Part shown: one piece after another, positions 18,821 to 25,651 of the stretch | Layout: the number at the start of each line of letters is the position of its first letter | Numbering within the stretch: the first letter of the stretch is position 1 | Assembly: GCA_963674835.2 (NCBI GenBank) | Contig: CAXXKC010000002.1 | Span: 620,001 to 684,000 of the forward strand | DNA length: 64,000 bases | Direction of reading: 5' to 3' | DNA from: G963674835 sp963674835 | Lineage (GTDB): Bacteria; Planctomycetota; Planctomycetia; Pirellulales; Thermoguttaceae | Made by a program: the position numbers and the translations under genes | The notes under the pieces: generated by a model | Databases searched by the model: none | What the model was told of the DNA's origin: nothing | Seen by the model: the letters and a program-made list of their open reading frames with translations, nothing else

Positions 18821-19053
18821 TGTTGTTGAGAAAAGACCGGGAATCGGTTGTCATCGGTGGGTCCGATGGCTTGCATCGCCTGCTGAAGGTCACGGTCCTG
18901 GGGATTCAGGGCGCCAACGTGAAGCTGGGCTTCGAGGTCGATCCCGGCGTTCCTGTCCGTCGCTCGGAAGTCTGCAAAGGCATCGGCGCCAACGGCCGAT
19001 CAGACCGCTTGACCGGAGCCACCGCCGCGCGGGCGACGGGATGGTTTAGCTGA
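18814..19053 (+). CDS. csrA: CsrA/RsmA-type RNA-binding translational regulator (module 1)
   Basis: 79 aa. MLVLLRKDRESVVIGG, LLKVTVLGIQGANVKLGF and VPVRRSEV align with CsrA. The RNA-contacting positions Leu4 and Arg6 and the Arg equivalent to E. coli Arg44 are present, but the usual His before that Arg is Arg. There is an insertion between the first two strands and a non-conserved basic tail. CsrA dimers bind GGA in hairpin loops of mRNA leaders and change translation, stability or termination. It is translationally coupled to DUF2294 and downstream of a leader carrying a GGAU hairpin. Confidence 0.88.
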   Translation: MLVLLRKDRESVVIGGSDGLHRLLKVTVLGIQGANVKLGFEVDPGVPVRRSEVCKGIGANGRSDRLTGATAARATGWFS

Positions 19054-19113
19054 TCACAGGCTCCGGCGGCAAGTCGCCGACTGGGCCTACCCTTCTTTTA
19101 GGAGAACCTGACC

Positions 19114-19290
19114 ATGTTACAGCTAGCAATCGCTTGCCTCGTCATCGCTCTGCTTGCCGCAGTGCTCGGCTTCGGAGGAATTGCAGGTTCCTTCGTGGGA
19201 GTGGCGAAGATCCTCTTCGTGGTCTTCCTCATTTTCGCGGTACTGTCGTTCCTGGGAGGCGGGTTTAGAAGGAGAAGCTACTTGAAGTGA
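19114..19290 (+). CDS. DUF1328-like small membrane protein
   Basis: 58 aa. TTTTAGGAGAAC precedes the ATG. MLQLAIACLVIALLAAVLGF then GGIAGSFVGVAKILFVVFLI shows two transmembrane helices with the GFGGIAG loop characteristic of DUF1328, ending in the basic tail RRRSYLK. Family members are small inner-membrane proteins often induced by stress; the mechanism is unknown. It lies 60 bp after csrA and probably belongs to the same transcript. Confidence 0.85.
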   Translation: MLQLAIACLVIALLAAVLGFGGIAGSFVGVAKILFVVFLIFAVLSFLGGGFRRRSYLK

Positions 19291-19475
19291 CGGGAGTTGC
19301 CGACCGTCGTCGCCAACGGTGGCTCGTTGCGAGACTGCCGACCGAACACCTATCGCAAGAGTCGCCGTTTACGGGAGCGGCGGCATAGAGGAGCGGGACG
19401 CTCGGATTTGACCTGAGACTCAAGGAGTACGTCGATATCATCGCCACTACCACCACCAAGACGGGAGACTCCACA

Positions 19476-20066
19476 ATGCCGTTCCAACAACCACCGCTGC
19501 CGTTTGGCATGAATGCCATGAAGCCGTTTCTCTCCGAGGAGCAGCTAATGTATCACTACGGCAAACACCACGCCGCGTACTTCAAGAACCTCAACGCGCT
19601 GGTCGAAGGCAAGCCGGAGGCCGGTATGTCGCTACGTGAGGTGGTCGTACAATCGATGGGCCCGGTGTTCAACAACGCGGCGCAGGCCTGGAACCACAGC
19701 TTCTATTGGGACTGCATGTCGCCCAGCGGCGGTGGTGAGCCTCGGGGCGACCTGGGCGGGGCCATCGCCCGCAGTTTCGGCGGCTTCCCAGGGTTGCAGA
19801 AGGCATTGTCCGAAGCGGCAGTCAAGCTGTTCGGTTCCGGCTGGGGCTGGCTGGCGGCCGACAAGCAGGGCAAGCTGGAGATCATGGCGTTGGGTAACGC
19901 CGACACGCCATTGAAGCACGCCAAGGCGCCCGTGCTGACGATCGACGTGTGGGAGCATGCCTATTACATTGACTTCCGCAACGAACGGGCGAAATACGTC
20001 GAAGGCTTCTGGAAGGTCGTCAACTGGGACTTCGCGGCGAAGTGCTTTGCCGCCGCGATGAATTAG
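19476..20066 (+). CDS. sodB: Fe/Mn superoxide dismutase
   Basis: 196 aa. Dismutates superoxide to oxygen and peroxide. Metal ligands are visible: His in YHYGKHHAAYFKNLN, His in AWNHSFYW, and Asp and His in LTIDVWEHAYYIDFRNER. GSGWGWLA is the family-typical Trp-rich stretch. FNNAAQAWNHSFYWDCM is close to iron enzymes, but metal choice between Fe and Mn cannot be settled by eye. No signal peptide, so cytoplasmic. It ends 23 bp before the end of the convergent DUF2294 gene. Confidence 0.95.
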   Translation: MPFQQPPLPFGMNAMKPFLSEEQLMYHYGKHHAAYFKNLNALVEGKPEAGMSLREVVVQSMGPVFNNAAQAWNHSFYWDCMSPSGGGEPRGDLGGAIARSFGGFPGLQKALSEAAVKLFGSGWGWLAADKQGKLEIMALGNADTPLKHAKAPVLTIDVWEHAYYIDFRNERAKYVEGFWKVVNWDFAAKCFAAAMN

Positions 20067-20089
20067 GCGCCCTCGGCCGTCTGGCAAGG

Positions 20090-20470
20090 CTATTTCTTCT
20101 TGGTCTCTCGGAAATTGGGCGGCTCGGCAAGAGTGAAGAGAATAACCTCTTCGCCGGTTGCCGTGCTGACGTCATGATGCAAGCTCAGCACGTTGACGCC
20201 GGTGATTTCGGTAACCATCGCTTCTATGATCGGACGGGCGGTTTCGATCAGGTGAGTTCGCACCTGCTTCAAGAGGTCTCTTCCCTTCTCGGCCGGAAGT
20301 GACTTCACCAAATGCTGCTCGGCGGCCGTCAAGACACCCTGAAGGCGGACCACCAGGAAATCACCGATCAGGTGGGCGTGAATATCCTTGGGTCCCCGGC
20401 CCATGTAGTCTTGTTCAAACCGGTTGACCCCCTCGCAAATCGCGGCTTCCAATTCTCCCTGCGTTCTCAT
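20090..20470 (-). CDS. DUF2294-family protein (stand-alone)
   Basis: 126 aa. MGRGPKDIHAHLIGDFLVVR, LTAAEQHLVKSLPAEKGRD, LIETARPIIEAMVTEITGVN and HHDVSTATGEEVILFTL give the full DUF2294 pattern, closer to the typical family than the two leader-linked copies. It is on the opposite strand to the surrounding genes and has no csrA next to it. Function unknown. The window therefore holds three DUF2294 genes within 3.5 kb. Confidence 0.85.
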   Translation of the reverse strand: MRTQGELEAAICEGVNRFEQDYMGRGPKDIHAHLIGDFLVVRLQGVLTAAEQHLVKSLPAEKGRDLLKQVRTHLIETARPIIEAMVTEITGVNVLSLHHDVSTATGEEVILFTLAEPPNFRETKKK

Positions 20471-20576
20471 AAGGACCTCGGCGCGTACCCCAATTCATGA
20501 CGGAACCGCCATCCACAGCCCCCCGGGGCTGTGACGAGTATCATCGCACAGATGTGGAGCAAAGACAACAGGTCGC

Positions 20577-20604
20577 TTGCCTTTTCGATGACTCCGCCTA
20601 CAAT
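20577..20604 (+). promoter_or_regulatory. predicted promoter of leader copy 3
   Basis: TTGCCT (20577-20582), 16-bp spacer, TACAAT (20599-20604), ending 54 bp before the leader hairpin. Confidence 0.55.
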
Positions 20605-20657
20605 CAATTCGGGCTGAATAGTTGAATTCATTCCCACTAATGGGCTGCTGCGCAAGT

Positions 20658-20764
20658 CGTCGGATGACTAGATAAGGGACAACCCGGAGATCCCGGGAGG
20701 TTCGTTGACGAGTAAGCCGATGTGGCTGAATACCTCAGGGTGTTCCGCCACGTCGGCTTTTTTG
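20658..20764 (+). ncRNA. leader element, copy 3
   Basis: The most diverged copy but with the same folds: GTC-GGAT-GAC, CCCGG-AGATC-CCGGG, TCG-TTGA-CGA, and a terminator stem AGCCGATGTGGC/GCCACGTCGGCT with inner AATACC/GGTGTT, followed by TTTTTT. Sequence changes keep the pairing (C-G to U-G in the terminator, C-G for U-A at its top). It ends 107 nt before the start codon of the secreted protein gene. Confidence 0.8.
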
Positions 20765-20871
20765 TTTTCTCCGGCGGCGAACACTTCACCTCAATCCGGG
20801 AGGAACCCGATGGTTCCTATCAACAGCGGGGCAGTTGCCCCAACGAGATCGAAAAACTTGGGAGAGTCGTT

Positions 20872-21390
20872 ATGAGAAACGCGACAGCTTCTGGATTAGC
20901 GGCAATTGTACTTTCCGCAATGATGGTGCCGGCCGTCTACGCGCAGAAGGGCGTGGGCGATCAGGCCGGCGTGGCGCGGCAGGCCGTCCAGCCGCAGGTG
21001 GTGGAGGTCTCCGGGAAGCTGGTGGAAATCAGGATCGGGCTCTGCGAAAAGACCACCGGCCGATCGCCCGTCGGCACGCACGTTTTCCTGGAAACGCCGG
21101 ACGGCAAGTCTCTCAACATCCACCTCGGGCCTGCTGCCGCAGTGGCAGATACCGTGGCCACACTGTCGGTGCGTCCAGGACAGGACCTGACCGTCAAGGC
21201 GTTTCGTACCGAGAAGATGCCGGAGAATCAGTACGTGGCCCAATCGCTCACGTTCGACGGAAAGACGGTGAAATTGCGCGACAAGGCCCTGCGTCCTGTC
21301 TGGGCAGGCAGCGCGAACGCCTCACCTGACCAAGGCACACCTCTGGGACGCGGCCGAGGACGGGGGCGTCTCAACCCGAAGCAGAACTAA
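20872..21390 (+). CDS. small secreted hypothetical protein
   Basis: 172 aa. I chose ATG 20872 because it has GGGAG upstream and gives a clean signal peptide (MRNATASGLAAIVLSAMMVP, cleavage after VYAQ). The mature part has a central beta-rich domain (VVEVSGKLVEIRIGLCEKTT, THVFLETPDGKSLNIHLGPA) suggestive of a small OB- or beta-sandwich fold, and a Gly/Arg-rich tail (GRGRGRGRL). No family recognised. It is the only gene between leader copy 3 and the pilT-like gene. Confidence 0.65.
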   Translation: MRNATASGLAAIVLSAMMVPAVYAQKGVGDQAGVARQAVQPQVVEVSGKLVEIRIGLCEKTTGRSPVGTHVFLETPDGKSLNIHLGPAAAVADTVATLSVRPGQDLTVKAFRTEKMPENQYVAQSLTFDGKTVKLRDKALRPVWAGSANASPDQGTPLGRGRGRGRLNPKQN

Positions 21391-21455
21391 GAACCACGGA
21401 TTGCGACAAGAGACAAAGGGCTTTGTTTGCGTCGCCTAGCTTATTCCACGACGCC

Positions 21456-22640
21456 ATGAGAGAAATCACTCGCACGAATCAAGCGAACAACCCGAGCCAA
21501 CCCGTTGGCTCGCCGGGCCCTGCCTTCGCCGGCCTGAAGCCCCGGCGTGGGTTTGCCGAAGCAGACGCATTCCTGCGCGCCGCGGTGAAACATGGGGCCT
21601 CGGATCTGCATCTCAAGTCGGGGCAAACACCCTGCCTGCGGATCGACGGGAAACTGCGTAGGTTCGACGGAGTGGCAAGGCCCAGTGACCAGTTCGAGGC
21701 CGGGATTCTTGCGTTTCTAACCGAAGCAGAACGCCAGCGCCTATTGGCCGAGGGCTCCGTGGATCTGGCCTATGAACTGGATGGGATAGCCAGGTTCCGC
21801 GTAAACATCTACCGGCAGGAATCGGGCATCTCACTGGCGGCACGGGTCGTGCCGCGCCGCATTCCCTCGTTTGACGAACTGCATCTGCCGCCTGTCATCG
21901 CCACGCTCGCCGAACTCCGCCAGGGGTTGGTGCTCCTCTCGGGGGCGACGGGCAGCGGCAAGAGCACCACGATTGCAGCCGTCTTGGAGCATATCAACTG
22001 CACGCGTCACGAACATATCGTCACGATCGAAGACCCCATCGAATTCCTGTATACCGAGAAGAAATGCCTGATCAACCAGCGGGAACTGGGCATCAACGTC
22101 AGCGACTTCCCCATGGCGCTCCGCGCGCTGTGGCGGGAAGATCCCGATGTGGTGCTCATTGGCGAAATGCGCGACGCGACGACGTTTAGGGCCGCAATGC
22201 AAGCGGCCGACACCGGCCACCTCGTGTTCGGCACGATCCACGCCACCAGCGCGGCCCAGACGATTGAACGGGTGCTGAGCCTGTTTCCCGAGGGCGAACG
22301 GCCAGCGATGCGTCAGAACCTGGTCTTCAACCTCCGGGCCATCCTTTGCCAGAAGTTGCTGCGATCCAATGCCGAAGGCGTGCAGCGGGTTCCGGCGGTG
22401 GAAGTCCTCGTCTCCACGCCGATCGTGCGGAAACTCATCACCGAGAACCGCGACGTGGACTTGAACGAAGTGATCCGCGGCGGCGATGCCGGCATGTTGA
22501 GCTTCACCGACAGCCTCTACCAGTTGTTCCAGCAGAGGTTGATCGATCACGAGACCGGACGCCTGGCTGCCCCGAACGTCGAGGAATTTGAAATGTCCCT
22601 TCGGGGCATTCGGCAATCCCAACACGGAGTTCTTGGCTGA
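21456..22640 (+). CDS. PilT-family type IV pilus retraction/secretion ATPase
   Basis: About 394 aa from ATG 21456; a TTG at 21423 would add 11 residues, and neither has a strong ribosome-binding site. The N-terminal domain contains ASDLHLKSGQTPCLRIDGKL. Walker A is SGATGSGKSTT; further family motifs are VTIEDPIEFLYTEKKCLINQ, REDPDVVLIGEMRD (Walker B) and the His box TGHLVFGTIHATSAAQTIER. PilT hexamers power pilus retraction at the inner membrane. No other pilus gene is in the window, so it must act with machinery encoded elsewhere. Confidence 0.92.
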   Translation: MREITRTNQANNPSQPVGSPGPAFAGLKPRRGFAEADAFLRAAVKHGASDLHLKSGQTPCLRIDGKLRRFDGVARPSDQFEAGILAFLTEAERQRLLAEGSVDLAYELDGIARFRVNIYRQESGISLAARVVPRRIPSFDELHLPPVIATLAELRQGLVLLSGATGSGKSTTIAAVLEHINCTRHEHIVTIEDPIEFLYTEKKCLINQRELGINVSDFPMALRALWREDPDVVLIGEMRDATTFRAAMQAADTGHLVFGTIHATSAAQTIERVLSLFPEGERPAMRQNLVFNLRAILCQKLLRSNAEGVQRVPAVEVLVSTPIVRKLITENRDVDLNEVIRGGDAGMLSFTDSLYQLFQQRLIDHETGRLAAPNVEEFEMSLRGIRQSQHGVLG

Positions 22641-22961
22641 TGTGTCAAGTTCCAACCGTGATAGCAGCGCAAGGGCAGACGTGCCCGCGATCGTCCGGGT
22701 GGTTTGGGAGCAGAGACATCATGCGATCGAACCAACCCAGATGGGGCGTTGTTCTTGCCCGTCCGCCTATGCGTTTGGTCACCGCGGGACGGATCACATC
22801 CCTACCGCAACAGAAAAGGCGTGACGAAACGCCCGGGAAGAATGGCGATACGCGACGGAAAGCAAATACCGCCTTGCTTTCCCCTTATTCGCCACATACA
22901 ATTCAATGTTGACCTGAGCGGCAGTGCGTTCGAGAATGTTTCCGCGAAGAAGGTCATGGAA
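22641..22961 (+). other. intergenic leader region upstream of copy 4
   Basis: About 320 bp between the pilT-like gene and leader copy 4. The only signal I see is the promoter at 22874-22902 and an outer stem TGACCT/AGGTCA (about 22910-22955) before the leader. Confidence 0.5.
22874..22902 (+). promoter_or_regulatory. predicted promoter of leader copy 4
   Basis: TTGCTT (22874-22879), 17-bp spacer, TACAAT (22897-22902), ending 60 bp before the leader hairpin. A second candidate, TTGACC (22909-22914), 17 bp, GAGAAT (22932-22937), overlaps it. Confidence 0.5.
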
Positions 22962-23070
22962 AGTCGGATGACTAGATAGAGAGCAGCCCGGTTCTGCCGG
23001 GGGGCTCGTTGACGAGTAAGCCGACGTGGTCGAATACCTTTTGGGTGTTTGACCACGTCGGCTTTTTTTG
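22962..23070 (+). ncRNA. leader element, copy 4
   Basis: AGTC-GGAT-GACT, CCCGG-TTCTG-CCGGG, TCG-TTGA-CGA, and the longest terminator stem of the four (AAGCCGACGTGGTC/GACCACGTCGGCTT) ending in seven T. It ends 44 nt before the GTG start of the second DUF2294-csrA module. Confidence 0.82.
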
Positions 23071-23114
23071 TTTCGGTGACACACGGGTACTCGGCAGCCG
23101 GAGGTAAGAACCCA

Positions 23115-23612
23115 GTGGGCAAGTCCAGTCGAACCATGGCGGAACAGGTCGCTCTGGCGGCCAGTGACTTTCACCGGCAGTGCACGGGGCACGTGCCCAC
23201 CTCGGTGCCGACGGTCCTCAGTGAGGACACGCTGGTGGTCACGCTGCACGACGCCTTGACGCCAGCCGAGAAGGCCCTGGCCCGGAGCCCGGCGGGCGCC
23301 GCTCAGGTGCGGGAGTTTCACCGCCAGTTGTTCGCCAACTCCGCCGCCGAGCTGCGGCAGGAGATTGAGCGAATCATCGGGGTGGAGATTCGCGAAGCGA
23401 CCGCGGAAATCGAAACAACGACAGGCACGATGGTGCAGGTCTTCCTGCTGGCGCAGAGTGTGTCTGCGGAGACGTGGAACGGCAGCGGATCCGGTAATCA
23501 GTCCCGAAAACGGAGGTTCAGTCATGTTGGTCTTGTCACGAAAAGCTCAGGAATCGGTCGCGGTCGGCGGGGCCGATGGCTTCCAGCCGATGCTCAAAGT
23601 CACGGTGCTTGA
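23115..23612 (+). CDS. DUF2294-family protein (module 2)
   Basis: 165 aa. I chose GTG 23115 because GGAGGT lies 9 nt upstream and the N-terminus then matches module 1 (VGKSSRTMAEQ versus MKKPSPTMAQQ). DUF2294 blocks: PTSVPTVLSEDTLVVTLHDA, LTPAEKALARSPAG, EFHRQLF, LRQEIERIIGVEI. Module 1 ends near the csrA start; here the equivalent stop is missing and the frame runs 89 nt into csrA, adding a basic tail from SRKRRFSHVG onward. Function unknown. Confidence 0.83.
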   Translation: MGKSSRTMAEQVALAASDFHRQCTGHVPTSVPTVLSEDTLVVTLHDALTPAEKALARSPAGAAQVREFHRQLFANSAAELRQEIERIIGVEIREATAEIETTTGTMVQVFLLAQSVSAETWNGSGSGNQSRKRRFSHVGLVTKSSGIGRGRRGRWLPADAQSHGA

Positions 23613-23763
23613 GATTCAAGGCGGGAAGGTCCGGCTTGGCTTCCAAGGCAATGCCGATATCCCAGTCCATCGCTGGGAGGTGTGGGAGCGAATCCTCGCC
23701 GAGGAACAGGCCACTAGCACAGCGGACAGTCTTGCAGCGGCCGTCCCTTATCCGGACCCCTAA
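23524..23763 (+). CDS. csrA: CsrA/RsmA-type RNA-binding translational regulator (module 2)
   Basis: 79 aa. CGGAGG lies about 7 nt before the ATG. MLVLSRKAQESVAVGG, LKVTVLEIQGGKVRLGF and IPVHRWEVWERI match CsrA well, with Leu4, Arg6 and the V-H-R of the second RNA-binding strand intact. This copy is more canonical than module 1. An insertion (ADGFQPM) sits between the first strands in both copies. It overlaps the end of DUF2294 and is followed 23 bp later by the SPFH gene. Confidence 0.92.
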   Translation: MLVLSRKAQESVAVGGADGFQPMLKVTVLEIQGGKVRLGFQGNADIPVHRWEVWERILAEEQATSTADSLAAAVPYPDP

Positions 23764-23786
23764 GAAAACACAAAAAGGGTAATTCC

Positions 23787-24662
23787 ATGCATGCACTCTT
23801 GTACGCTTTAGCTTTCGTGGTTGCGGCCTTCGTGGTCGTCTTTCTCCTGGGAATCAGGGTCGTCCGCCCCACCCACCGTGGACTGGTCGAGAGGCTGGGC
23901 AAGTACAGGCGGTTCGCCGATCGAGGGTTTAATTGGATCATCCCTGGGATTGACCGAATGATTCAGGTCAACATTACCGAGCAGATGGTGGACGCCCAGC
24001 CGCAAGAGATCATCACCAATGACAATCTCAACGCCAGGGTGGATGCACAGGTGTACTTCAAGGTGAAGGAGGACGAGGAGAACGTCAAAAGCTCCCAGTA
24101 CAGCGTCAACAACTACCAATACCAGATCGTAAACCTTGCCCGCACGACGCTCCGCAACATCATCGGCACGCTCACGTTGAAATCGGCAAACAGCGAACGA
24201 GACAAAATCAATGGCGCGCTGCTCACAACGTTGAGCAGAGAAACCATGAACTGGGGAATGGCGATCGTCCGCACGGAATTGAAGGAAATCGACCCTCCCA
24301 AGGATGTGCAGGAAACGATGAACAAGGTCGTCAAGGCAGAAAACGAAAAAGTAGCGTCCTTGGATTTCGCCGACGCGGTCGAGAGGCAGGCGGACGGGGT
24401 CAAGAGAGCCGAGATCAAGAAGGCTGAAGGGATCAAGCAGGCCAGGATTCTCGACGCACAGGGCGAGGCCGAAGCCATCCGACTCGTCAACGAGGCTGCC
24501 AACACGTACTTCGTGGGAAACGCACAACTCTTGAGAAAGCTCGAGGCCCTCGAAAAGTCGCTGAGCACGAATGCCAAGATCGTCGTTCCTTCAGGATCTG
24601 AGATCGTGAATGTGATCGGAGAGATGGCCGGCGTCTTGCCGCTGACGGAACTTCCCCGATGA
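23787..24662 (+). CDS. SPFH/band-7 (stomatin-like) membrane protein
   Basis: 291 aa. One N-terminal transmembrane helix (ALAFVVAAFVVVFLLGI), then a band-7 domain: RGLVERLGKYRRFADRGFNW, IQVNITEQMVD, NLARTTLRNIIGTLTL. A charged helical coiled-coil follows (about 195-250, EKVASLDFADAVERQADGVK and beyond), then a hydrophobic C-terminus. Stomatin-like proteins oligomerise in lipid microdomains and scaffold membrane proteases and transporters. Its usual NfeD partner is not seen here. It starts 23 bp after csrA, so it is likely in that operon. Confidence 0.9.
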   Translation: MHALLYALAFVVAAFVVVFLLGIRVVRPTHRGLVERLGKYRRFADRGFNWIIPGIDRMIQVNITEQMVDAQPQEIITNDNLNARVDAQVYFKVKEDEENVKSSQYSVNNYQYQIVNLARTTLRNIIGTLTLKSANSERDKINGALLTTLSRETMNWGMAIVRTELKEIDPPKDVQETMNKVVKAENEKVASLDFADAVERQADGVKRAEIKKAEGIKQARILDAQGEAEAIRLVNEAANTYFVGNAQLLRKLEALEKSLSTNAKIVVPSGSEIVNVIGEMAGVLPLTELPR

Positions 24663-24887
24663 CATTATTGAGGCCTGCATTGCCAATGCACGTCGAGCGG
24701 CAACCGGGGGCCCGGATTCCAGCCGTTTTGGCTGGTATCCGGGATGAATCGCGATCATTGGCTGCGCCGGTATCAATAGGCTCAGGACTACAACCCGGCT
24801 TGACGAGGTTTGGGTGTCGCCACCTTGTCGTTTGCAGGGTGAGTTGCATCGGTAGCCTCTGATCTGGAGTTAGGGAGGGACCTGAAC

Positions 24888-25136
24888 ATGCTTCGAATTG
24901 CGGTAGGTTTTCTCATCCTGGCCTTGCTCGCAGTCTTGCTTGGGTTCGGTGTGGGAACGGACTATGCACGGGAGGCGGGAGGGCTTCTCGTGGTTGTCTT
25001 CGTCGTTCTTGCCGGCGTCTGCATCCTGGGACGCGCGCACATCAGAAGCCGCCTCTCACGGGACAAAACAAACCTGACGCGGCTGAGTGCCTGGCGAGCT
25101 ACCAAGAAACTCCAGAACAGCGGAACGAGTCATTAA
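24888..25136 (+). CDS. small two-helix membrane protein, DUF1328-like
   Basis: 82 aa. AGGGAGG lies about 8 nt before the ATG. Two hydrophobic helices (LRIAVGFLILALLAVLLGFG and GGLLVVVFVVLAGVCILG) separated by a short polar turn, then a basic cytoplasmic tail (RSRLSRDK). Spacing and the LLGFG end resemble DUF1328, but the GGIAG loop is missing. Its last base overlaps the next start (TAATG). Confidence 0.65.
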   Translation: MLRIAVGFLILALLAVLLGFGVGTDYAREAGGLLVVVFVVLAGVCILGRAHIRSRLSRDKTNLTRLSAWRATKKLQNSGTSH

Positions 25137-25588
25137 TGACGATGCCCACTGACCTGCAAAATCACCGAGAAGCGTTGTTGGGAATGAGGCGGGAGCTGCA
25201 ATCCAACCGCGTCCTTCTCAAGGGGGTGACGAACGATTATGGGGTGTTTCTCTTCACCGGGGGTAATCTCCCGAGGGCGCCGTGCGACCTTGCTGCCATC
25301 ATGTCGTATCTGCAACACCCCTTCGCGGCCGAACGCATTCCCACGGCGCACGTCGAGCGTTATCGACATTTGGCCGAGATGGTAATCCAGCAAGGGCAGG
25401 TACCCTCACCGAGCCCCAGGACGTTGCCATGCCGGAGAGAACTGACCGATGCGTTCAACCACCTCTCTTCCGAGATCGAGATCCTGGAAAGCACCCTGGA
25501 GCGTGACGTGGCAAGAGCCCTGCAAGCAACGGAGCGAGAACCATCTCGCGCGGACAATGATGTCTACCGCATGAACAGCCAATTCTGA
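25136..25588 (+). CDS. hypothetical helical protein
   Basis: 150 aa. The ATG overlaps the upstream stop by one base, so translation is coupled. Mostly charged helices at both ends, with a central Pro/Gly stretch (TGGNLPRAPCDLAAIM). No signal peptide, membrane segment or known motif. Family unrecognised. Confidence 0.6.
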   Translation: MTMPTDLQNHREALLGMRRELQSNRVLLKGVTNDYGVFLFTGGNLPRAPCDLAAIMSYLQHPFAAERIPTAHVERYRHLAEMVIQQGQVPSPSPRTLPCRRELTDAFNHLSSEIEILESTLERDVARALQATEREPSRADNDVYRMNSQF

Positions 25589-25651
25589 CCAAAGACAAGT
25601 GCGGGGAGCATGCCGGATACACACGCTTCCAACAACCACCGGAGGTGCGAC

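Noticed and set aside
15513..23137. Minus-strand frames sharing the peptide RYSTTSAYSSTS at several places
   Set aside because: They recur only because the leader element DNA is repeated; the shared peptide is the antisense translation of the terminator region.
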